In this document: piece by piece, positions 52,517-60,595 of the stretch | Layout of the letters: each line of letters opens with the position of its first letter | Position numbering within the stretch: position 1 is the stretch's first letter | Source of the DNA: an uncultured Porphyromonas sp. | GTDB lineage: Bacteria > Bacteroidota > Bacteroidia > Bacteroidales > Porphyromonadaceae | DNA: 63,812 nt | Reading direction: 5' to 3' | Assembly (NCBI RefSeq): GCF_915070105.1 | Contig: NZ_CAJZFJ010000002.1 | Location: forward strand, 1 to 63,812 | Notes under the pieces: model-generated | Seen by the model: the letters and a program-made list of their open reading frames with translations, nothing else | What the model was told of the DNA's origin: nothing | The model's database searches: none | Translations under genes and position numbers: made by a program

Positions 52517-53871
52517 GAGAGAGGATTTAACTTGGTTCGTTCGTGCCACAGCTGGAAGTGCAGTAGGCGTGTCCCACTGCCATCAGGAGCAGTACCTATC
52601 GTCCCGAGGGCTTGTCCCGTCTTGACCTTTGCGCCCTGTCCTACGGAGAGAGCGGCGAGGTTAGCATAGACGGTGAGGTAGTTCCCATGCCTCAAGATCA
52701 CCGCCGTACCATACCCAGGGACGACGAAGACACGGCTAACCACTCCAGCGAATACAGCATAGGCACGACTATCGCCCTGCACCCCATAGTCTACCCCACT
52801 ACTGCTGACCTGTACACGAGAGAGCTCGCTGTGTCGGTGCACGCCGAAGGTACGTAGTAGAGAATAAGAGCCTCTGATGGGAGCAGGGAGCTTACCCTTG
52901 TTCTGCGAGAAGGAGGAAGCTAGGGCACGCTCGCTGGCATCCATTGCATAGCCACCGGGGGAGGCTGCACGGCGTTCGTCAGCAGGCTCCTCGGGTGTCG
53001 GCGCGGGGGTGGAAGGGGAAGTGGGAGCAGAACCCTTCTGTCCCTTTGGAGCAGGGGTGGGTTTGGTCTTAGTGCGAGCTGCGAGTTGCTTCTTACGGAG
53101 CTCCTCGGATCGTCTCTGGGCAGCGACTATCTCAGCCTCCACCTGTCTCTGTATCTGCCTATCGAGAGCCTCGGCACGCTGCCTCTGGCGAGAAAGATCT
53201 TGGGCGACCTGCTTCTCTTGCCCCTTGAGGCTCTTTACCTCTGTGGCACGTGCAGCCTCTTCCTTCTCGAGCTTACGCTTCTCTTGCTCTCTCAGGGCTA
53301 GGAGCTGCTCCTTCTCGGAGTGTGTGCGCCCGACCTCGGCCTTAGTGACCTCTATCTCAGAGCGGGTACTTCGTAGAGCCCGAGAGGCCTGCTGCACGGC
53401 CTTGACATACTTACTTAGGAAGTGCTGTCGCTCCCGTGCTTGGGTCGGTGTGGAAGAGGAAAGGATGAAGACCAATGGGTCAATATGAGTATCTACACGC
53501 TGGAGCTGAAGGAGAGCCGCTTGGTAGCGCAGGAGCAGTGCACCCTCCTCTCGCCTTAGACGACCGATATGTCCCGAGAGGGTATCGATACGAGCCTGCA
53601 AGCCACTGACCTCATGCCCGAGGAGTGAGACGACCTCACGGCGCTGAGCGACCTGCTGCTGGACAGCACGCAGTGTCTGCTCGGAGCTCTGAGTGGTGGC
53701 ACGTAGCTGCTGGAGCTTCTTGTCGCCTGCCTCAATCTTCTTAAGGAGCTGGCGACGCTCCTGCTCTAGCCTACGTAGTGTCCGAGACTTGCTCTGCGCC
53801 TGTGCGCTGTACGGGTGCGAGAGTCCCAGCGAGAGAAGTACAAGGAGGGTAAATAAGCTGATTGACCTCAT
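52501..53871 (-). CDS. EnvC-like murein hydrolase activator (LytM/M23-type, degenerate)
   Basis: About 456 aa from ATG 53871. A signal peptide (to AQAQ, about residue 26) is followed by two long coiled-coil stretches (to about 260, Q/E/R-rich heptads), a Pro/Thr/Ser linker, and a C-terminal LytM domain (GVDYGVQGDSRAYAVFAGVVSRVF, LHFQLWHE). The catalytic HxH is replaced by HFQ and the first zinc His is missing, so the domain probably activates an amidase rather than cutting peptidoglycan itself, as EnvC does. The frame upstream to 54204 overlaps the DUF4292 gene and is not used. Confidence 0.85.
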   Translation of the reverse strand: MRSISLFTLLVLLSLGLSHPYSAQAQSKSRTLRRLEQERRQLLKKIEAGDKKLQQLRATTQSSEQTLRAVQQQVAQRREVVSLLGHEVSGLQARIDTLSGHIGRLRREEGALLLRYQAALLQLQRVDTHIDPLVFILSSSTPTQARERQHFLSKYVKAVQQASRALRSTRSEIEVTKAEVGRTHSEKEQLLALREQEKRKLEKEEAARATEVKSLKGQEKQVAQDLSRQRQRAEALDRQIQRQVEAEIVAAQRRSEELRKKQLAARTKTKPTPAPKGQKGSAPTSPSTPAPTPEEPADERRAASPGGYAMDASERALASSFSQNKGKLPAPIRGSYSLLRTFGVHRHSELSRVQVSSSGVDYGVQGDSRAYAVFAGVVSRVFVVPGYGTAVILRHGNYLTVYANLAALSVGQGAKVKTGQALGTIGTAPDGSGTRLLHFQLWHERTKLNPLSWVKR

Positions 53872-53881
53872 GAGGCTCTGA

Positions 53882-54757
53882 TTATTGCTCGGATGCCAGT
53901 ACACGTAGTAGGGATGAGATGGAGATACGCTGGTAGCTAGGCTTGATCTGAGGCTTGAGGTTAGGAGGAGTACCCTCATAGGGCTGGACTCGGCTCCAGT
54001 CGATGACCAGACGAGGGGCAGCATTTCGATCTTGCCCCAGATAGAGCTCGGTACGCTCGGGTAGTAAGGAGGAGGGTGCTGTATAGCGAAGGGCAAAGAT
54101 ACGCCCACGAGCAGCCTCCTGATGCCAGACGTCGAAGACCTCAGCATATCCCGTACGACCAAAGCCCCAGCGGTAAGTATATCGCTGTGCACTCTGTGTC
54201 GCACCCGGACGTAGATGTCCCGAGAGCTCTGCCCCTCCCTCTGGATAGGCTCGATAGAGGAGCTCGTGTGCTCGACGCTCCTGAGCAGCCTTGGGGAGGA
54301 AGGGCCGGCCTATGAGCAAAGCCTCTACCTCTGGATAACTCAGTGGGAAGCCAAGATAGTCGGAGAGCTCGGCATACGAAGCCTCGGCATAGCGACCATG
54401 GATGCGATCCACAGCTGTGATCCCCTCAGGGGTAAACCATACACGGCCAGCCTCGACAAGGGGGAATGGGACAACGGACCAATAGACCCCTCGTCCCCTT
54501 TGGATCGTCGTATTGACCTTAGAGGAAAAGCTTTCCTTCCCTAGCTGTACCTGTAGATTCATCGCTCCACGTAGCATCGCCCCCTCACCAGAGGCGAGGT
54601 CTGTGGGCGAGGAGAGCAGGGAGCGTAGACGAGCCTCGGAGTAGGCTTCTGCCCCAGCGACAGTACCTCCAGTGGCGTTGGTACCACGACGAGATAGATC
54701 ACAACCAGAGAATAGGAGTGTAGCCAGCAGGGCTACTGTATAGAGAGAATATCGCAT
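53882..54757 (-). CDS. DUF4292 lipoprotein
   Basis: 291 aa with lipobox LFSGC (Cys 19). It is a DUF4292 protein, a LolB-like beta-barrel fold often found beside the EnvC-type gene and a TPR lipoprotein/secreted protein in Bacteroidota. The segment LRGAMNLQVQLGKESFSSKV, then VWFTPEGITAVDR and YAELSDYLGFPLS, fits this family. Its role is not settled; outer-membrane lipoprotein handling has been suggested by fold only. It is 10 bp upstream of the EnvC-like start and overlaps the TPR stop by 1 bp. Confidence 0.8.
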   Translation of the reverse strand: MRYSLYTVALLATLLFSGCDLSRRGTNATGGTVAGAEAYSEARLRSLLSSPTDLASGEGAMLRGAMNLQVQLGKESFSSKVNTTIQRGRGVYWSVVPFPLVEAGRVWFTPEGITAVDRIHGRYAEASYAELSDYLGFPLSYPEVEALLIGRPFLPKAAQERRAHELLYRAYPEGGAELSGHLRPGATQSAQRYTYRWGFGRTGYAEVFDVWHQEAARGRIFALRYTAPSSLLPERTELYLGQDRNAAPRLVIDWSRVQPYEGTPPNLKPQIKPSYQRISISSLLRVLASEQ

Positions 54758-56586
54758 TATCTTTTCTTCTTCTTTGTGACCTTGGTCTCCTTGACCTTGG
54801 GATTCTGTAGTCGGGCTATCTTAGCATCTACTTGCTGCTTTTCCTCGAGATCGCCCTGCTCTTCGTAGGCCTTCCGAGCACTGATGAAGTAGAGGAGAGC
54901 CTCATCCTGATCCCCGAGGGCTAGGAGGATGTCTCCCATGTGGTCATACATATCCCCTGAAGACTTGTCTCCCGCCTTGTCAATAGCCTTTCTCTGATAG
55001 AGTCTAGCTAGGCTGTCATTCCCTCGCAGGTGAAGGATGTAGGCATAGGTGTCTAGGATATGAGCTACGTCAGGATTGAGCTTGACCGCCTGGCCTGCGT
55101 ATTGCTCTGCTAGCTCGAGTTCTTTCCCTGCCTTCGCTAGACGATAGGCATAGTTATTCAGCACGTCGGGGTCATTAGGATTGGCCTCTATAGCTAGGCG
55201 ATAGAGACTGTCGGCTAAGACCCTCTGAGCTGCTGAACCACGCTCTGCATAGAGATCTGCGAGCAGACCATAGAGTCGAGCTGCTCCGTCCCCCTTCTTA
55301 GGATTGATGGCACTGGCTCCCCGCTCTAGGGTCTTGATGGCATCTGAGAAACGCTCTTCTGCAAAGTCTCCAGTAGCCAGAGCGATGTGATACCGCCAGT
55401 CCTCTGGCACATACTGAACAGCCTCTCGAGCGACCTGCACGATGAGGCTATCCTGGGAGAGCCCGACAGCATTCTGAAAGAGCTCATCCCACAGCCAAGC
55501 CGTCGAAGGGTGTAGCTTCGTCTGAGGACGAAGGACATCTATCGCTTCCTGATGGTGATCTCGATAACGAAGGAGCTGTACATAGCTCCTGAGGATAGAG
55601 AGATCCTCGGGATGGACAGTGAGGAGCCGCTTGATACGGGGCATATACCGCTCATCGAGGAGCTTCTCCTCACCCGCTATCTCATTGGAGAGGAGCGACC
55701 AAAGGACGAACTTCTCTCCAGCGCTGATCTCGGGATCTTCGCTTAGCTGTACGAGCTCCTGCTCTGCCTGCTCATACTCCTTCTTGGCAATATGTAGGTG
55801 GACTCTGAGAGCACGAGCATCACCAGGGCGGATCGTCTGCTTCTTGACATCGGCAGCTAGTCGCTTATTCACTTCTTGATAGCGTCCATCCTGAATGAGG
55901 AAAAGGATCAAGTCATAGTAGTACTTCCTATTCCCAGAGAACAGCGAAGCCTGGGTCTCATACTCCTGCTCGATGGCCTTCTTATTGCCAGCGAGCTGGT
56001 GGAGCTGTATCTTGATCTGGGTAAGCCTATTATAGGGATCTGGATGTGGACGGAAGCGAGCCTGAAGCTCCGTACACAGCTGGATGGCCTGTGGGATATA
56101 GCCCGTACGAGCATAGAGCTGGACGAGACGATACTTCACATCCACGTCATCGGGATCGAGGCTCAGGAGTTGCTTATTCACTCGTAGCGCATCCTCCATA
56201 CGCTCGGTCGCAATATAGGCAGAGGAGAGCGCGGAGGCAAAGGCTATGTCTGTGCTATCCGACCGATAGGCTTGCTCCAGTAGAGGCAGGGCCTCGCTCT
56301 GTCGCTCGGCATCCATATATGTACCTCCAAGGGCAAAGGCTATCATAGGATCCTTAGGCGAAAGCTGATAGGCTTGCTGTAGGAGGTCTAGGGCCTCGTC
56401 CATCCGATTCACTCGCTGGGCAAGAACCCCTCGGTAGAAGTAGTCGGTAGCCTTATCCTCTCGACTGAGGGTATCTATTCCTGTTCGCTTACCGACCTTA
56501 GCTGTCTGCTGCCCGCACACGCTGTAGTTCTCGACGAGGCAGAGGGTCAGCAGACCTATGTATATGAGTTGCTTTCTGATGCTCAT
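54757..56586 (-). CDS. TPR-repeat exported protein
   Basis: 609 aa with a signal peptide (MSIRKQLIYIGLLTLCLVENYSV...). About ten tetratricopeptide repeats occur, clearest at DYFYRGVLAQRVNRMDEALDLL, then the two following and near the C-terminus (ALGDQDEALLYFISARKAYEEQ). The tail is very basic (KVKETKVTKKKKR). It heads the conserved TPR-DUF4292-EnvC cluster, so a scaffolding role in an envelope complex is likely. A TAnnTTTG box lies at 56635-56642. Confidence 0.82.
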   Translation of the reverse strand: MSIRKQLIYIGLLTLCLVENYSVCGQQTAKVGKRTGIDTLSREDKATDYFYRGVLAQRVNRMDEALDLLQQAYQLSPKDPMIAFALGGTYMDAERQSEALPLLEQAYRSDSTDIAFASALSSAYIATERMEDALRVNKQLLSLDPDDVDVKYRLVQLYARTGYIPQAIQLCTELQARFRPHPDPYNRLTQIKIQLHQLAGNKKAIEQEYETQASLFSGNRKYYYDLILFLIQDGRYQEVNKRLAADVKKQTIRPGDARALRVHLHIAKKEYEQAEQELVQLSEDPEISAGEKFVLWSLLSNEIAGEEKLLDERYMPRIKRLLTVHPEDLSILRSYVQLLRYRDHHQEAIDVLRPQTKLHPSTAWLWDELFQNAVGLSQDSLIVQVAREAVQYVPEDWRYHIALATGDFAEERFSDAIKTLERGASAINPKKGDGAARLYGLLADLYAERGSAAQRVLADSLYRLAIEANPNDPDVLNNYAYRLAKAGKELELAEQYAGQAVKLNPDVAHILDTYAYILHLRGNDSLARLYQRKAIDKAGDKSSGDMYDHMGDILLALGDQDEALLYFISARKAYEEQGDLEEKQQVDAKIARLQNPKVKETKVTKKKKR

Positions 56587-56634
56587 TTCTATCTATAACG
56601 TCGCTCTATCTGCACAGAGCATACCAATATCTTT

Positions 56635-56642
56635 CAAAGATA
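56635..56642 (-). promoter_or_regulatory. Candidate -7 box for the TPR-led operon
   Basis: TATCTTTG on the minus strand, 49 bp before the ATG at 56586. No -33 seen. Confidence 0.4.
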
Positions 56643-57148
56643 CCTATTTCTGTGTACATACGAGACACATTCCCTGCGAGCCAGCACAGCTAACGGGGAT
56701 AAAGTACGATATAGGGCGAGAATCCCCCCATACCTCAGGGCGAAGTCAGCAGAGCCGACGTACGGTCACCCTCGGGATTCTCCACGCTTTTGCTCCTCTC
56801 GGGGGCTGGTCTCATAGCGAAGGAAGCCGTAGCCTTACCTCTGAATACCAAACGTTAGCCCCGAGAAATAGACCTAGGAGAGATCGCTAAGAGGGACATA
56901 CCGAGAGCGATGTTGTGTACACGCGTGTACACTATTGTATACACGTGGGTACACTGTTGTATACACACGTGTACACTTTTCCCTCCTCTATAGTACCTCT
57001 ACGCTAGGTAAATCTACACCCAGGACACAGATGTCTCTATCGCTAGGGTATGCACCTCCACCTCGCTTGCTCTCTACCCTAGTGATTTCATGCCTCCACC
57101 CTGGGCTATATCAGAGGAATATGTAGTATATAATTCCCTCCTATTCAC
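56643..57148. other. Divergent intergenic region with repeat copy C
   Basis: About 500 bp with no supported gene. It is mostly repeat element copy C; the short open frame within it is discussed and rejected below. Confidence 0.6.
56850..57110 (+). repeat. Dispersed 22-bp palindrome element, copy C
   Basis: The core is 56915-56976, units starting at 56915, 56937 and 56959, exact 22-bp period. The left flank ATACCGAGAGCG lies 17 bp before the core. GTGATTTCATGC (57082-57093) starts 106 bp after the core, as in copies A and B. Confidence 0.85.
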
Positions 57149-57156
57149 TACCTTTG
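57149..57156 (+). promoter_or_regulatory. Candidate -7 box for the DUF2807 gene
   Basis: TACCTTTG, an exact TAnnTTTG match, 37 bp before the ATG at 57194. Confidence 0.42.
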
Positions 57157-57193
57157 AGGTGCATATAATCACTTAATTATACACATACGCACA

Positions 57194-58012
57194 ATGACTA
57201 GTACTCGCATTCTATTGATGACACTTCTACTGACGCTCCTCGGGCTAAGCCTAGAGAGCTGTCAGGGGCGGGGATTTGGTGTCTCCCGCGAAGGCTTCAC
57301 CACCGTGGAGCCGAGTCAGCTCCCCCCATGCAACTTCCTCCTCGTAGACTACCCCGTACGTGTGTCACTACATGTCGGACAAACGACACAGGTAGTCTTC
57401 CCCGAAGACTTTCCTAAGGAGGTTCGTGATGACATCGAGCTACGGGTCAAGGATAATCTCCTGCTGATTGCTTCCAAGGGGATGAATGACCGCTCTAGCT
57501 TCTGGAACAAGTTAACCAACCACGATCTTCACCTCGATGTCTACCTCCCCGAGCTCTATGGAGTAGAGGCTACTCAGGCCTCGAGCATACAACTGATGGA
57601 TAGCCTAAGTGCCCCGATCTTCTCGGTCGTAGCAGAAGGGGCGTCACGCATCACGGGGCTACGCCTGCGAGGTGACTCCCTAGTGATCACAGCCTCAGGA
57701 GCTAGCCAAGTAGAGGCTGCCGCCACCCTAGAACAGCAGCTCCTAGTCCTCGTATCGGGTGCCTCGCATGTAGGGCTACAGGGCTCATCTGCCCTCATGC
57801 AGGCCTCTGTCGAGGGAGCCAGCGGGTGTGACGCCAAGGCTGTGAACTCACGTTCGGCAGAATTCCTCGTCTCAGGAGCCTCACGTGTCTCCTTCGGGCT
57901 GGTCGATAGTCTGTCCTACAGTGTCTCAGGTGCCTCTAAGCTCAGCTACCTAGGCAAACCCTTCATCGCCAGTCAGACCTGCACTGGCGCAAGCACTGTC
58001 AAGGCCCAGTAA
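57194..58012 (+). CDS. DUF2807 (GIN-domain) lipoprotein
   Basis: 272 aa with a lipobox LSLESC (Cys 23). The mature part is a right-handed beta-helix of short repeated turns, each with a motif like SGASxVxxxG or EGASxV: EGASRITGL, SGASQVEAA, SGASHVGLQ, EGASGCDAK, SGASRVSFG, SGASKLSYL. This is the GIN/DUF2807 pattern, a family sometimes called putative auto-transporter adhesin head. Its function is not proven. It stands alone on the plus strand and ends in a 21-bp hairpin. Confidence 0.85.
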   Translation: MTSTRILLMTLLLTLLGLSLESCQGRGFGVSREGFTTVEPSQLPPCNFLLVDYPVRVSLHVGQTTQVVFPEDFPKEVRDDIELRVKDNLLLIASKGMNDRSSFWNKLTNHDLHLDVYLPELYGVEATQASSIQLMDSLSAPIFSVVAEGASRITGLRLRGDSLVITASGASQVEAAATLEQQLLVLVSGASHVGLQGSSALMQASVEGASGCDAKAVNSRSAEFLVSGASRVSFGLVDSLSYSVSGASKLSYLGKPFIASQTCTGASTVKAQ

Positions 58013-58062
58013 CCCCTATTGACCCCTCAGAGACCTAATTCACACGAGGCAAGGATTAACAA

Positions 58063-58111
58063 TAAGAGCAGGAGGCGATACTCGTATGATGAGTATCGCC
58101 TCCTGCTCTTA
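58063..58111. terminator. 21-bp perfect hairpin between convergent genes
   Basis: Arms 58063-58083 and 58091-58111 are exact complements with a 7-nt loop, between the stops of the DUF2807 and GH10-like genes. Confidence 0.78.
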
Positions 58112-58184
58112 GTGTTATGTACGGACTCTCCTTAGAGCTCTTCTCTACGTCATATCTACCTCAGCCAAGGAGAGAGCAACTCTA

Positions 58185-59738
58185 TTAATAGCGAATAGAG
58201 ATCTTAGTCGGCTTGCTCTCCTGCCAAAAGCGGTTAATAGCCGTCACTAGATAAATATACTTCTTGCCCGGAGGTGCAAGGGGTAGGATATAGTAGGGCT
58301 TGGTAGAGACGCTCACGAGATGGCGGGGATTGCTATGATCAATCCGTTCTCCATCCGTAAAGCGGTAGACGGCATAGTAATAGGCATGCTCGGGGTCAGT
58401 CTCATCACGATGATCGACCCATAGGAGCATGTGTCCATCCTCATTATAGTCCTCCATGAGTCTCCTTATGGGCTTCGGCGCCTTCGTATGCCCCAAGGAT
58501 CCCATGTACTCTGGTAAGAGTGCAGGATAGCACTGGTAGGTCTTCTGTAGGCTATCGCCCATCCCCCGATAGTTGCGCAGGATATTCTCAGCTGGCCACC
58601 ATGCATTCCCCTGGGCAAAGCGTCGAGACTGCGTGAGCTTCGCCTCTAGCTGTCCTGAGTCCATCGTACGCTCTACATGTTGGCCGATGTAGAGCTGTGC
58701 TGTACTATGCTGAAGTTGGTTACTCCACCACGAGACCAACTCCAAATAATCTGCCGCAGGATAACCAATATTCCAGTAGATCTGAGGAATGATGTAGTCT
58801 ACCCAGCCCTTATCCTTCCAGCGCAGGACATCAGCATAGAGATCATCGTAGTTCTGTAGGCCAGAGGTCTTGCTCCCCTTAGGGTCACTAGAGGCATTGC
58901 GATAGATGCCGAAGGGACTCACTCCGAATCGTACCCAAGGCTTAGTATCCAGGATGACACTACGAGTCTCAGAGATCAGTCGATCGACATTGGATCTGCG
59001 CCACTGTGCTTTCTCTTCGGGATGGAAGCCGACAGCCATACCAAAGCGATGGAAGGAGGCATCATCATCGAACTTCTCCCCATCCTTGGGATAAGGATAG
59101 AAGTAGTCATCATAGTGGATAGCATCCACATCATAGCGCTTGACTAGATCTCGTACCACAGAGGTGATATAGCGGACACTCTGGGGGTTCCCCGGATCCA
59201 TAACGAGCTGCTTGCCATAGCGGATGAAGAGCTCGGGATGGCGACGTGCGGGGTGCTTATCATCTAGGGGCTGATCGGCATTAGCTGCACCTCGATAGGG
59301 ATTAATCCAGGCATGCACCTCGATCCCACGAGCATGACACTCATTAATCACCAAGCCCAGAGGATCCCAGCTAGGCTCAGGTGCCTCACCCTGTCTCCCC
59401 GTGAGGTATCTGCTCCAGGGCTCCAGCTCACTGGGATACCAAGCATCGCCCTCGGCACGTACCTGGAAGATCAAGACGTTACATCCAGTCTGCTTAAGGA
59501 GCTCAATCCGTCGCGTGAGCAGCTGTCGTGCCTCCTGACGTGCGAGCCCAGCATACTCACTGCGGAAGATTGTAGGGAGCCATGCCGCTCGAAACTCCCG
59601 CTTCAATGGCTCTCGAGGATCATCACTCACAGCTCTTCGTCCACGAGATACTCCACAGGACGAGGCAAAGAAAAGCACCGAGAGGCAAGCTAGGAGCAAG
59701 CCCCTCGGTGTACGAGTTATATGAGTCTTATTCATCAT
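58185..59738 (-). CDS. GH10-like (GHL10/DUF187) lipoprotein
   Basis: 517 aa with lipobox ASSC (Cys 28). It begins EFRAAWLPTIFRSEYAGL and continues with QTGCNVLIFQVRAEGDAWY, GIEVHAWINPYR, DAIHYDDYFYPYP and VDYIIPQIYWNIGYPAADY, the landmarks of the GHL10/YngK-type TIM-barrel family. A beta-sandwich C-terminal domain follows (about 430-517). Relatives act on peptidoglycan-like or other polymers, so a cell-wall role is possible; no reaction is established for this protein. It is 36 bp after cdsA and has a possible -7 box inside the cdsA 3' end. Confidence 0.84.
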   Translation of the reverse strand: MMNKTHITRTPRGLLLACLSVLFFASSCGVSRGRRAVSDDPREPLKREFRAAWLPTIFRSEYAGLARQEARQLLTRRIELLKQTGCNVLIFQVRAEGDAWYPSELEPWSRYLTGRQGEAPEPSWDPLGLVINECHARGIEVHAWINPYRGAANADQPLDDKHPARRHPELFIRYGKQLVMDPGNPQSVRYITSVVRDLVKRYDVDAIHYDDYFYPYPKDGEKFDDDASFHRFGMAVGFHPEEKAQWRRSNVDRLISETRSVILDTKPWVRFGVSPFGIYRNASSDPKGSKTSGLQNYDDLYADVLRWKDKGWVDYIIPQIYWNIGYPAADYLELVSWWSNQLQHSTAQLYIGQHVERTMDSGQLEAKLTQSRRFAQGNAWWPAENILRNYRGMGDSLQKTYQCYPALLPEYMGSLGHTKAPKPIRRLMEDYNEDGHMLLWVDHRDETDPEHAYYYAVYRFTDGERIDHSNPRHLVSVSTKPYYILPLAPPGKKYIYLVTAINRFWQESKPTKISIRY

Positions 59739-59773
59739 CTTCCTGTGAAGATTTAGGGGAAATAGGAAGTCGA

Positions 59774-60595
59774 TCAGCTCAAATGTAGGTGCTGATAGGT
59801 ATAGATGATCCAGAGCACAAAGGCTACGAAAGGCAGGACAAACAGTAGGCTATCTATACGATCAAGGATACCTCCATGTCCAGGGATGATATTGCCAGAG
59901 TCCTTGACCCCGATCTGTCGCTTGATCATGGACTCGAAGAGGTCTCCCCACGTGCCAGCGACCGAGATGATCGCACCATACAGTAGAGCGAGAGGCTCCC
60001 AGCCGAGCATAAGGCCAGAGACGAGAACTGAAGCGATGAAGCCCCCGACGAAGCCCTCCCAGCTCTTCTTAGGCGAGACACTTGGGAAGAGCTTGTGCTT
60101 TCCTAGTGTAGAGCCAGCCAGATAAGCCCCCGTATCATTGACCCAGATACAGACGAAGATCGTAAGCAGTAGGCGAGGATCAACGACTCCTGAATAAAAT
60201 ATGTTCGCCACACTCATGAAGCCTGCCACATAGATCTGACCGAAGAAGACCTTCGCTAAATCCCCAGGCATGAGCTCTCTCTCGCTGTATATACTGCGTA
60301 CGAGGACATAGAGGAGAAAGCCTGCATAGGGGATGAGGAAGATGGTGTAGCTTGCCCCCTTCAGAGCGATCATATAGGTCACCCAGAAGAGGTACACCCC
60401 AGCCGCTGCATCGCTGATACGACGCAGTGGATAGATGCGATGGGTAGATACGAGGTTGGACCACTCCCATGTCCCGAGGAAAACGATCAGCCCGAAGACG
60501 ATCATATAGAGAGTAGGGCTCTCCAATAGGAGTGCGCTGAGGATTAGGGCGACATAGATCGCTCCAAAGATAGCGCGCTTAATTAGGTTGCTCAT
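59774..60595 (-). CDS. cdsA: Phosphatidate cytidylyltransferase
   Basis: About 273 aa from ATG 60595 (MSNLIKRAIFG). It is a polytopic inner-membrane enzyme with about eight hydrophobic segments that makes CDP-diacylglycerol from CTP and phosphatidate for phospholipid synthesis. The C-terminal CDS signature is visible as SMIKRQIGVKDSGNIIPGHGGILDRIDS-type, with KDSG and GHGG. The upstream frame to 60670 overlaps ftsH and is not used. ftsH and cdsA overlap by 17 bp, so they are co-transcribed. Confidence 0.93.
   Translation of the reverse strand: MSNLIKRAIFGAIYVALILSALLLESPTLYMIVFGLIVFLGTWEWSNLVSTHRIYPLRRISDAAAGVYLFWVTYMIALKGASYTIFLIPYAGFLLYVLVRSIYSERELMPGDLAKVFFGQIYVAGFMSVANIFYSGVVDPRLLLTIFVCIWVNDTGAYLAGSTLGKHKLFPSVSPKKSWEGFVGGFIASVLVSGLMLGWEPLALLYGAIISVAGTWGDLFESMIKRQIGVKDSGNIIPGHGGILDRIDSLLFVLPFVAFVLWIIYTYQHLHLS
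59780..59787 (-). promoter_or_regulatory. Candidate -7 box for the GH10-like gene
   Basis: TACATTTG on the minus strand, inside the end of cdsA, 42 bp before the ATG at 59738. No good -33. Confidence 0.3.

Noticed and set aside
52501..53871. The M23/LytM gene as an active peptidoglycan endopeptidase
   Set aside because: The zinc ligand pattern is lost (HFQ in place of HxH and no first His), so activator function is more likely.
53872..54204. Long N-terminal extension of the EnvC-like protein
   Set aside because: It overlaps the DUF4292 gene in another frame, and the signal peptide starts at the ATG at 53871.
6080..57126. Short open frames over the palindrome elements (near 6.1-6.4, 32.2-32.5 and 56.9-57.1 kb) share peptide words such as VYTRVxxxLL and VxSC.
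   Set aside because: Frame agreement follows from fixed DNA spacing. Between copies A and C the changes are not concentrated in third codon positions, and copy A has an in-frame TGA, so coding is unlikely.
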